This document shows positions 1-5,799 of a stretch of DNA of 10,656 bases, piece after piece (position 1 is the stretch's first letter; each line of letters opens with the position of its first letter). The stretch lies in contig CBFGSA010000096.1 of NCBI GenBank assembly GCA_965651365.1, forward strand, positions 1-10,656, given 5' to 3'. The position numbers were made by a program, and so were the translations under genes. Under the pieces are notes generated by a model. It ran no database searches. It was not told the DNA's origin and saw nothing but the letters and a program-made list of their open reading frames with translations. This DNA comes from DASSBG01 sp965651365. Lineage in GTDB: Bacteria; Pseudomonadota; Gammaproteobacteria; Xanthomonadales; Rhodanobacteraceae.

Positions 1-51
1 GCGTACTCTGGGGCCGGCGCAGTAGACATGCTGGTGAATAATGCGGGCTAG
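1..51 (+). pseudogene. Possible remnant of a short-chain dehydrogenase/reductase (SDR) gene, cut by the window edge
   Basis: Read from base 1, the plus strand encodes AYSGAGAVDMLVNNAG and then a TAG stop at 49-51. VDMLVNNAG matches the classical SDR motif ([VI]D-x-LVNNAG), which stabilises the central beta-sheet at about residue 85-95 of a roughly 250-residue enzyme, so a stop straight after it would leave no catalytic Tyr-x-x-x-Lys. Past the stop the same frame reads ADMARF, which resembles what often follows NNAG, so a Tyr-to-stop change is possible. After that the similarity fades. The upstream part lies outside the window. The alternative is a chance match, since only nine residues carry the signal. 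Confidence 0.35.
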
Positions 52-88
52 GCTGACATGGCGCGGTTCAAGTGGCGCCAGGCCGATG

Positions 89-110
89 CTGGCGGTGCAA
101 TCTCCGCCAG
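89..110 (-). other. Small inverted repeat downstream of recN, weak terminator candidate
   Basis: CTGGCGG (89-95) and CCGCCAG (104-110) form a perfect 7-bp stem with an 8-base loop, about 48 bases past the recN stop on the minus strand. No run of T follows on that strand, so it does not meet the rule for an intrinsic terminator. It is the only clear hairpin I see between recN and the window start. The rest of 52-157 holds nothing I can assign. Confidence 0.22.
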
Positions 111-157
111 GTGCAAGGCTCGGCGGCATGGCGCGCATGATGGGCCCGGTCTGCGGG

Positions 158-1831
158 CTACTGCGCTTGTGCGCGCTCGATCATCTGGCTGGCGTGGGCT
201 TCGGTTTCGCGCGTGATCTCGATGCCGCCCAGCATGCGCGCGATCTCGTCGCGGCGCGCGGCATCGTCGAGCGTTTCAACCCGCGTCCGGGCGGATTTCC
301 TGTCGCTGTTCTTGCTTACGCGCACGTGCGTGTGCGCCTGGGCGGCCACCTGCGGCAAATGAGTGACGCACAGGACCTGGGCATGCCGCCCCAGTTCGCG
401 CAGCTTGCGTCCGACCACCTCGGCCACGGCGCCGCCAATGCCGCTGTCGACCTCGTCGAATACCATGCTGAGGCCGGTGTCGGCGTCGATGGCGGCCACT
501 TTGATCGCCAGACTGATGCGCGACAGCTCACCGCCCGAGGCGACCTTGCGCAAGGCGCGAGGCGCCTGCCCGGGGTTGGCGCTGACCAGAAACTCGCAAC
601 GTTCGCGCCCCCGCGCTTGCGGAGCGTCACCGTGCCGGGGTTCAAGCGTGATGTCAAAGCGCCCGTCGGCCATGCCCAATTCTGCCATCAGTCCGGTGAC
701 GGCCTGCGTCAGTTGGGTGACGCCTTCGCTGCGCTTGCGGCTCAGACGGACAGCTGCCTTGCGGTAGCGGTCCAGGCTGGCGTCGCGTTCCGCGGCCAGC
801 GTCTGCAGACTGTTGCCAGCGCCTTCCAGTGTTGCCAGCTCCTGCTCGATTTCGACCTGCGTGTCCGTCAGCTGTTCAATCTCGACGCGGTGGCGCCGCG
901 ACAGCGCATGCAGTTGCGCCAGATGCGTTTCGAGCTGGGCCAGGCGTTCTGGCTCGGGCTCCAGATCAGAGGCGTAGCGACCCAGTGCATCGACCGCTTC
1001 TCCGAGCTGAATTTCAGCGTTGGCCAGGAGTTCGCTCCCGGTCTGGAGTCGTTCGTCCAGCTCCGTCAGACGGCCGAGTTCACCCGTGGCACGGGCCAGT
1101 GCGCGGCGCACGGCGAAATCGCTGTCACCGTCGAGCAACTCCAGGATGCCGTTGGCGCCTTCCAGCAGGCGGTCGGCGCTGGCCATGCGTCGGTGCTCGG
1201 CCTCGATTTCGGCCACGGTTTCGGCGGCCACGGCCCATTGTTCGAGCTGGGTCAGTTCGTGACGCAGAAGATCAATGCGGGCCTGGCGATCCTCGCCGCC
1301 GCCGAGCATCTCGATGCGTGCATTGATGCTGCGCCATTCGCTCGCCGCACGGGCAGTTTCGGCGCGCTCGGTCTCGGCATGCGCATACTGATCAAGCAGA
1401 TCGAGCTGGTGGGTGCGTGACAGCAGTGCCTGGTGCTCGTGCTGGCCATGGATTTCAACCAGGTGAGAGGCCAGGCCCGCGAGCTGCGCAAGGGTGGCCG
1501 GGCGGCCATTGATCCAGGCACGCGAGCTGCCTTCGGCCTTCAGCACCCGGCGAAGCTGGCAGACACCGCCCTCGTCCAGATCCTGTTCGGCAAGCCAGTT
1601 GCGCGCCGCTTCCAGACCATCCAGATCGAATTCGGCACTGAGTTCGGCGCGCGCACTGCCGGAGCGCACCAGGCTGCTGTCCGCGCGCAGCCCCGACAGC
1701 AGCATCAACGCGTCCACCAGCAGCGACTTGCCGGCGCCGGTTTCGCCGGTGACCACGGTCAGGCCGCCGACAAAGCCGATTTCGGCCTCTTCCACAACAG
1801 CAAAGTTGCGCACGTACAGGTGCTTGAGCAT
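158..1831 (-). CDS. recN: DNA repair protein RecN (SMC-like ATPase)
   Basis: RecN is a cytoplasmic SMC-family ATPase that acts early in recombinational repair of double-strand breaks, helping hold DNA together for RecA. The predicted protein is 557 residues, the usual RecN length. It opens with MLKHLYVRNFAVVEE, then a Walker A motif GETGAGKS (residues 29-36). A long Glu/Arg/Ala-rich coiled-coil stretch fills the middle. The ABC signature SGGELSR lies near residue 431, followed by Walker B (LSMVFDEVDSGIGG, about 453-466) and THLPQVAA. An in-frame ATG at 1861 would add ten residues (MPLQAPEPEC). I chose 1831 because the family begins at MLKHLYV. It is divergent from hrcA with an 89-bp gap. RecN is SOS-controlled in E. 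coli, but I see no LexA box of the E. coli type here. Confidence 0.96.
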   Translation of the reverse strand: MLKHLYVRNFAVVEEAEIGFVGGLTVVTGETGAGKSLLVDALMLLSGLRADSSLVRSGSARAELSAEFDLDGLEAARNWLAEQDLDEGGVCQLRRVLKAEGSSRAWINGRPATLAQLAGLASHLVEIHGQHEHQALLSRTHQLDLLDQYAHAETERAETARAASEWRSINARIEMLGGGEDRQARIDLLRHELTQLEQWAVAAETVAEIEAEHRRMASADRLLEGANGILELLDGDSDFAVRRALARATGELGRLTELDERLQTGSELLANAEIQLGEAVDALGRYASDLEPEPERLAQLETHLAQLHALSRRHRVEIEQLTDTQVEIEQELATLEGAGNSLQTLAAERDASLDRYRKAAVRLSRKRSEGVTQLTQAVTGLMAELGMADGRFDITLEPRHGDAPQARGRERCEFLVSANPGQAPRALRKVASGGELSRISLAIKVAAIDADTGLSMVFDEVDSGIGGAVAEVVGRKLRELGRHAQVLCVTHLPQVAAQAHTHVRVSKNSDRKSARTRVETLDDAARRDEIARMLGGIEITRETEAHASQMIERAQAQ

Positions 1832-1859
1832 ACATTCGGGTTCCGGGGCTTGCAGTGGC

Positions 1860-1865
1860 ATTGTA
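1860..1865 (-). promoter_or_regulatory. Candidate -10 element for recN
   Basis: On the minus strand these bases read TACAAT, five of six matches to the sigma-70 -10 consensus TATAAT, about 28 bases ahead of the recN start. No good -35 box lies 16-18 bases upstream (GCAATA is the best available). A weak GGAA ribosome-binding site lies 9 bases before the ATG at 1831. The same 89-bp gap must also carry any hrcA promoter, but nothing convincing faces that way. Confidence 0.3.
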
Positions 1866-1920
1866 GCGATTTTGAACGTGGCTATTGCATCCGGGGCGCG
1901 CAGACCTTATTGATGGACCC

Positions 1921-2979
1921 ATGAGCCCAGTTCAAGGCCCCGAACTCGATCCGCGCACGCGCCAGTTGCTGCGCACCCTGATCGCCCAATACTTGAGCGA
2001 AGGCGAGCCGATCGGCTCGCGCACGCTGGCGCGCTCGTCCGGCCTGGACGTGAGCCCGGCCACGATCCGCAACATCATGTCGGATCTGGAGGAAGTCGGG
2101 CTGGTGGCTGCCCCGCATACCTCGGCCGGCCGGGTGCCCACGGCGCGGGGCCTGCGCATGTTCGTCGACAGCCTGATCCAGCTCCAGCCGCTGGATGATC
2201 GCGAGCTGGAGAAACTTGAGCGCGAACTGCCCGAGTCGCCGGCCGACACCCGTGATCTGCTCGGCAACGTCTCCAGTCTGCTGTCGGCGGTGACCCGTTT
2301 CGTCGGTGTGGTCACGGTGCCGCGCAATGCCGATTTCGCCCTGCGCCATGTCGAGTTCATGAGCCTGCCGGAAAACCGGGTGCTGGTGATCCTGGTCTTC
2401 TCCGACAACCAGGTCCAGAACCGGATCATCCAGTTGCGTCAGCCGCTGTCGCCGCGCCAGCTCGAGCAGGCCTCGAATTACCTCAACCATCGCTACGCCG
2501 GCCAGCAGATCGACCAGATCCGCCAGCAGTTGGCCCGCGAGCTGCGCGAAACCGGCAGCGAGCTGAACCGGATGCTGAAGCAGGCGGTGGAAGTGGCCAC
2601 CGGCGCCTTTGCGCCCAGTGGCGAACCGGACATGATGGTCAGCGGCCAGACCAACCTGATGGGCGTGGAGGAATTTGCCGACATGACGCGCCTGCGCGAG
2701 CTGTTCGAAGCCTTCCAGCGCAAGCGCGACCTGCTGGCGCTGCTGGAACGCTGTGCCGAGGCGCCCGGCGTGCGGCTTTTCATCGGCGAGGAATCGGGCC
2801 TGGCACCACTCGACGGCTGTTCGCTGATCAGCGCCACTTACGGCGTCGAAGGCCGCGTGCTGGGTGCGCTGGGCGTGATCGGACCGACCCGCATGGCCTA
2901 TCAGCGCGTGATTCCCGTGGTGCAGGCCACGGCGGGGCTTCTCAGCAATGCCTTGAATCGTGTCGTTCAGGCCCAATAA
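1921..2979 (+). CDS. hrcA: Heat-inducible transcription repressor HrcA
   Basis: HrcA is a dimeric repressor that binds the CIRCE inverted repeat upstream of chaperonin genes and depends on GroEL for activity, so it releases its operator when misfolded protein titrates GroEL. The 352-residue product has the family length. It starts with a winged-helix domain (LDPRTRQLLRTLIAQYL, then SPATIRNIMSDLEEVGLV) and carries the diagnostic HTSAGRVPTARGLRMFVD stretch. The rest is the GAF-like and dimerisation region. A TTG at 1885 would extend it by 12 residues. The ATG at 1921 fits the family better, though neither has a clear ribosome-binding site. It is the first plus-strand gene of the chaperone cluster. 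No CIRCE element (TTAGCACTC-N9-GAGTGCTAA) is visible in the window, so its operator probably lies elsewhere. Its stop codon falls inside a sigma-32-like promoter for grpE. Confidence 0.95.
   Translation: MSPVQGPELDPRTRQLLRTLIAQYLSEGEPIGSRTLARSSGLDVSPATIRNIMSDLEEVGLVAAPHTSAGRVPTARGLRMFVDSLIQLQPLDDRELEKLERELPESPADTRDLLGNVSSLLSAVTRFVGVVTVPRNADFALRHVEFMSLPENRVLVILVFSDNQVQNRIIQLRQPLSPRQLEQASNYLNHRYAGQQIDQIRQQLARELRETGSELNRMLKQAVEVATGAFAPSGEPDMMVSGQTNLMGVEEFADMTRLRELFEAFQRKRDLLALLERCAEAPGVRLFIGEESGLAPLDGCSLISATYGVEGRVLGALGVIGPTRMAYQRVIPVVQATAGLLSNALNRVVQAQ
2952..2978 (+). promoter_or_regulatory. Candidate sigma-32 (RpoH) heat-shock promoter for grpE
   Basis: CTTGAA (2952-2957), a 13-base spacer and GCCCAATA (2971-2978) match the sigma-32 pattern CTTGAA-N13-15-CCCCATnT. 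The -35 box lies within the last hrcA codons and the -10 box covers the hrcA stop codon TAA (2977-2979). A start would be expected near 2984-2987, giving a leader of about 70 bases before grpE. This is consensus matching by eye. Confidence 0.6.
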
Positions 2980-3010
2980 CAGCCTCAGACATTTCCCATC
3001 CATGGTGAAT

Positions 3011-3024
3011 GGTGGCCCGCCACC
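3011..3024 (+). promoter_or_regulatory. Hairpin in the predicted grpE leader
   Basis: GGTGG (3011-3015) and CCACC (3020-3024) pair perfectly around a CCCG loop, 18 bases before the ribosome-binding site. No T-run follows, so it is unlikely to be a terminator. It could stabilise the mRNA end or modulate translation. A similar hairpin lies in the dnaK leader. Confidence 0.35.
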
Positions 3025-3042
3025 GGACATCGCGTGAGCATT

Positions 3043-3051
3043 GGAGCAGGA
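3043..3051 (+). promoter_or_regulatory. Ribosome-binding site deciding the grpE start
   Basis: GGAGCAGGA lies here, with its AGGA core 6 bases before the ATG at 3058. It falls inside the coding region if the upstream in-frame GTG at 3034 were used, so it favours 3058 as the real start. Confidence 0.6.
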
Positions 3052-3057
3052 CCGGAC

Positions 3058-3606
3058 ATGCACGACGACAAGACCGACATGGCGCCCGAGGCCGAAGCGC
3101 AGGCCAATCAGGAGGCGCAGGACATGGAACTGATGCAGGAGCTGGAAGCGGCCCGCGCCAGGCTCGACGAAGCCGAGGCCAGTCTGGCGCAGATGCGCGA
3201 CAGCCAGTTGCGCGAGCGGGCCGAAATCGAGAACCAGCGCCGCCGCCTGGCGCGCGAGCTGGAGCAGACCCGGCGCTTTGCCAACGAGCGCCTGCTGCGC
3301 GATCTGCTGCCCGTGTGCGACAACCTCGAGCGTGGCCTGGCGGTCGAGCATCCCGGTGGCGAAGGCCTGCTCGAAGGCATGGCGCTGACCCTGCGCTCGC
3401 TGCTCAAGGTGATGCAGGACAACGGGCTGGAGCAGGTCGATCCGCAAGGTGAATCGTTCAACCCGGAGCTGCACGAGGCCATGAGCCTGGTCGAGCCGCA
3501 ACCGGGTCAAAAACCCAACACGGTCGTGCAGGTGCTGGAAAAGGGCTACGTGCTCAACGAACGCCTGCTGAGGCCCGCGCGCGTCATCGTCACGCGCGAC
3601 GCTTGA
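3058..3606 (+). CDS. grpE: Nucleotide exchange factor GrpE
   Basis: GrpE is the cytoplasmic nucleotide exchange factor for DnaK: as a dimer it opens the ATPase domain, releases ADP and so resets the chaperone cycle. The 182-residue product has an acidic, disordered N-terminus (about 1-25) and a long Glu/Arg/Leu-rich helix (about 26-80) ending in FANERLLRDLLPVCDNLERGL. A compact C-terminal beta domain follows, with the signature FNPELHEAMS and the ending VLEKGYVLNERLLRPARVIV. The start at 3058 is supported by a strong ribosome-binding site. A GTG at 3034 would add eight residues. It lies between hrcA (78-base gap) and dnaK (81-base gap). Its TGA stop is part of the -35 box of the predicted dnaK heat-shock promoter. 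Confidence 0.95.
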   Translation: MHDDKTDMAPEAEAQANQEAQDMELMQELEAARARLDEAEASLAQMRDSQLRERAEIENQRRRLARELEQTRRFANERLLRDLLPVCDNLERGLAVEHPGGEGLLEGMALTLRSLLKVMQDNGLEQVDPQGESFNPELHEAMSLVEPQPGQKPNTVVQVLEKGYVLNERLLRPARVIVTRDA

Positions 3607-3629
3607 AACGCGGTCGCCGCACCCCACAT
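3602..3629 (+). promoter_or_regulatory. Candidate sigma-32 (RpoH) heat-shock promoter for dnaK
   Basis: CTTGAA (3602-3607), a 14-base spacer and CCCCACAT (3622-3629) closely match the sigma-32 consensus, differing by one base in the -10 box. The spacing equals what I recall for E. coli dnaK P1. The grpE stop codon TGA (3604-3606) is embedded in the -35 box. Transcription would start near 3635-3638, leaving a leader of about 50 bases. Confidence 0.7.
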
Positions 3630-3646
3630 TGACTAGCAATACCAAT

Positions 3647-3662
3647 GCGGCCACCGGGCCGC
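3647..3662 (+). promoter_or_regulatory. GC hairpin at the 5' end of the predicted dnaK leader
   Basis: GCGGCC (3647-3652) and GGCCGC (3657-3662) form a perfect 6-bp stem with an ACCG loop. It lies about ten bases after the predicted start and 12 bases before the ribosome-binding site. It does not cover that site, so mRNA stabilisation is more plausible than a simple thermosensor. Confidence 0.4.
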
Positions 3663-3674
3663 GCTGAAATACAC

Positions 3675-3679
3675 GGGAG
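3675..3679 (+). promoter_or_regulatory. dnaK ribosome-binding site
   Basis: GGGAG lies 8 bases before the ATG at 3688, which begins the universally conserved GKIIGIDLGTTNS. This fixes the start. Confidence 0.7.
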
Positions 3680-3687
3680 TAACAGAC

Positions 3688-5616
3688 ATGGGCAAGATCA
3701 TCGGTATCGACCTGGGTACCACCAACTCGTGCGTGGCCGTGATGGACGGCTCCAGCGCGCGTGTCATCGAAAATTCCGAGGGCGACCGCACCACGCCGTC
3801 GATCGTGGCCTTCGCCAAGGACAATGAAGTACTGGTCGGTGCCGCGGCCAAGCGCCAGAGCGTGACCAACCCCAGCAACACCTTCTATGCCGTCAAGCGC
3901 CTGATCGGACGCAAGTTCAAGGACGCCGAGGTGCAGAAGGACATCGACATCGTGCCGTACAAGATCATTGCTCACGACAATGGCGATGCCTGGCTGGAGA
4001 CCGCCGACGGCAAGAAGATGGCGCCGCAGGAGATTTCGGCGAAGGTGCTGATGAAGATGAAGAAGACCGCCGAGGACTACCTGGGCGAGTCGGTGACCGA
4101 GGCGGTCATCACCGTGCCGGCCTACTTCAACGATTCGCAGCGCCAGGCAACCAAGGACGCCGGCAAGATCGCGGGCCTTGAAGTCAAGCGCATCATCAAC
4201 GAGCCGACTGCGGCCGCGCTGGCCTACGGCATCGACAAGAAGGGTGGTGACCGCAAGGTCGCGGTGTTTGATCTGGGCGGCGGCACCTTCGACGTGTCGA
4301 TCATCGAGATCGCCGAAGTGGACGGCGAGAAGCAGTTTGAGGTGCTGGCCACCAATGGCGACACCTTCCTCGGTGGCGAGGACTTCGACAAGCGTCTGAT
4401 CGACTACCTGGTCGAGGAGTTCAAGAAAGACCAGGGCGTCGATCTGCGCAAGGATCCGATGGCACTGCAGCGTCTCAAGGACGCCGCCGAGCGGGCCAAG
4501 ATCGAGCTGTCCACCAGCCACCAGACCGAAGTCAATCTGCCCTACGTGACGGCCGATGCGTCCGGTCCCAAGCATCTCAACATCAAGGTCACCCGGGCCA
4601 AGCTGGAAGCCCTGGTCGAGGATCTGGTCAAGCGCACCATCGAGCCCTGCCGCACCGCGCTCAACGATGCGGGCCTGAGTGTGTCCGACATCAACGAGGT
4701 GATCCTGGTCGGTGGTCAGACGCGCATGCCCAAGGTGCAGGACGCGGTCAAGGACTTCTTCGGCAAGGAGCCGCGCAAGGACGTGAACCCGGACGAGGCC
4801 GTGGCCATGGGCGCGGCGATCCAGGGCGGTGTGCTGGGCGGAGACGTCAAGGACGTGCTGCTGCTGGACGTGACCCCGCTGTCGCTCGGTATCGAGACCC
4901 TGGGCGGCGTGTTCACCAAGCTGATCGAGAAGAACACCACGGTGCCGACCAAGGCCTCGCAGACCTTCTCGACGGCCGATGACAACCAGAGCGCGGTCAC
5001 CGTGCACGTGCTGCAGGGCGAGCGCGAGCAGGCCCAGTTCAACAAGTCGCTGGCGCGCTTCGACCTGGCCGGCATTGATCCCGCACCGCGTGGCGTGCCG
5101 CAGATCGAGGTGACCTTCGATATTGACGCCAACGGCATTCTGCATGTCAGCGCCAAGGACAAGAAGACCGGCAAGGAACAGCGGGTCGAGATCAAGGCTG
5201 GCTCCGGTCTGTCCGAGGAGGAAATCGATCGCATGGTGTCCGACGCCGAGAGCCACCGCGAGGACGACAAGAAGTTCCAGGAGCTGGTGTCCACGCGCAA
5301 CAAGGCCGACCAGTTGGTGCACGCCACGCGCAGCGCCATCAAGGAGCACGGCGGCAAGCTGGAAGCCGGCCAGATCGGCCCGATCGAGGAAGCCCTGTCC
5401 GAGCTTGAAAAAGTGATGAAAGAAGACGACAAGGACAAGATCGAGTCGCGCATCACCCAGCTCGAGCAGGCCAGCCAGCTATTGGCCCAGGCCGCCGCAG
5501 CCCAGGGCGCACCGGGCGGCCAGCCCGGCGCCCAGGACGCCGGGGCACAGCCGGGCGGCCAGTCCGACGACGTGGTCGATGCCGAGTTCACCGAAGTCAA
5601 GGATGATGACAAGTAG
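3688..5616 (+). CDS. dnaK: Molecular chaperone DnaK (Hsp70)
   Basis: DnaK is the central cytoplasmic Hsp70, binding exposed hydrophobic segments in an ATP-driven cycle controlled by DnaJ and GrpE. In E. coli it also delivers sigma-32 for degradation, closing the heat-shock feedback loop. The 642-residue product has the full family layout. The ATPase domain spans about 1-385: GIDLGTTNS at 6-14, later VFDLGGGTFDVSIIEI, NEPTAAALAYG and VILVGGQTRMP. The linker DVLLLDVTPLSLGIET leads to the beta-sandwich substrate domain with NQSAVTVHVLQGER. A helical lid follows, then a Gly/Gln/Pro/Ala-rich tail of loosely repeated GAQPGGQ-like units and the terminal DDVVDAEFTEV. It closely parallels E. coli DnaK throughout. 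It has its own predicted sigma-32 promoter, leader hairpin and ribosome-binding site. A palindromic repeat separates it from dnaJ. Confidence 0.99.
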   Translation: MGKIIGIDLGTTNSCVAVMDGSSARVIENSEGDRTTPSIVAFAKDNEVLVGAAAKRQSVTNPSNTFYAVKRLIGRKFKDAEVQKDIDIVPYKIIAHDNGDAWLETADGKKMAPQEISAKVLMKMKKTAEDYLGESVTEAVITVPAYFNDSQRQATKDAGKIAGLEVKRIINEPTAAALAYGIDKKGGDRKVAVFDLGGGTFDVSIIEIAEVDGEKQFEVLATNGDTFLGGEDFDKRLIDYLVEEFKKDQGVDLRKDPMALQRLKDAAERAKIELSTSHQTEVNLPYVTADASGPKHLNIKVTRAKLEALVEDLVKRTIEPCRTALNDAGLSVSDINEVILVGGQTRMPKVQDAVKDFFGKEPRKDVNPDEAVAMGAAIQGGVLGGDVKDVLLLDVTPLSLGIETLGGVFTKLIEKNTTVPTKASQTFSTADDNQSAVTVHVLQGEREQAQFNKSLARFDLAGIDPAPRGVPQIEVTFDIDANGILHVSAKDKKTGKEQRVEIKAGSGLSEEEIDRMVSDAESHREDDKKFQELVSTRNKADQLVHATRSAIKEHGGKLEAGQIGPIEEALSELEKVMKEDDKDKIESRITQLEQASQLLAQAAAAQGAPGGQPGAQDAGAQPGGQSDDVVDAEFTEVKDDDK

Positions 5617-5622
5617 GTTTAC

Positions 5623-5789
5623 GGGAATCGGGAATCGGGAATCGGGAATCGGAGGAGTGGCCTTGCGGCATGGCTCTTCCGCATTCCTGCGAGCCCGAAA
5701 CCTGGTTCGATCGTCGGAAATTGGAAGAGCGGTGCCTTGGCATCGCTTTTCCGCTTTTGACGATTCCCGATTCTCCATTCCCCATTCCC
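5623..5789. repeat. 167-bp imperfect palindrome with GGGAATC heptad arms between dnaK and dnaJ
   Basis: The left arm is four perfect tandem GGGAATC units (5623-5650). The right arm is four inverted units (5762-5789: GATTCCC, GATTCTC, CATTCCC, CATTCCC). Left and inverted right arms agree at 25 of 28 positions. A nested inner pair, GGCATGGCTCTTCC (5667-5680) and GGAAGAGCGGTGCC (5723-5736), agrees at 12 of 14. The element fills nearly the whole 183-base gap and contains no plausible gene. It looks like a small non-coding mobile or REP/MITE-type element. I recall similar GGGAATC arrays in xanthomonad genomes but cannot verify that here. Folded in RNA it could lower dnaJ expression relative to dnaK. 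No target-site duplication is obvious. Confidence 0.85.
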
Positions 5790-5799
5790 GGCGCCAGCC

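Noticed and set aside
41..1420. A 459-codon plus-strand open frame over recN
   Set aside because: It is a shadow of recN, whose Walker A, signature and Walker B motifs are intact on the minus strand.
1832..1920. LexA/SOS box controlling recN
   Set aside because: No CTGT-N8-ACAG or close variant is visible in the recN-hrcA gap. A lineage-specific LexA motif cannot be excluded.
1832..3057. CIRCE operator for HrcA
   Set aside because: I looked for TTAGCACTC-N9-GAGTGCTAA or a half-site ahead of hrcA, grpE and dnaK and found none.
3645..3827. A 60-codon frame starting in the dnaK leader, as a possible upstream peptide
   Set aside because: It starts inside the leader hairpin without a ribosome-binding site and overlaps dnaK out of frame, with no conserved features.
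1882..5349. A 1155-codon open frame on the minus strand opposite hrcA, grpE and dnaK
   Set aside because: hrcA, grpE and dnaK all lie in the same frame, and this frame is their exact codon-by-codon complement. In GC-rich coding sequence TTA, CTA and TCA codons are rare, so antisense stops vanish. Long open frames opposite hsp70 genes are a known side effect. The translation shows no family motif, and the plus-strand genes explain the sequence.
5623..5789. GGGAATC array as a CRISPR array
   Set aside because: The units are 7 bp, directly adjacent without spacers, and inverted on the other side; no cas gene is present.
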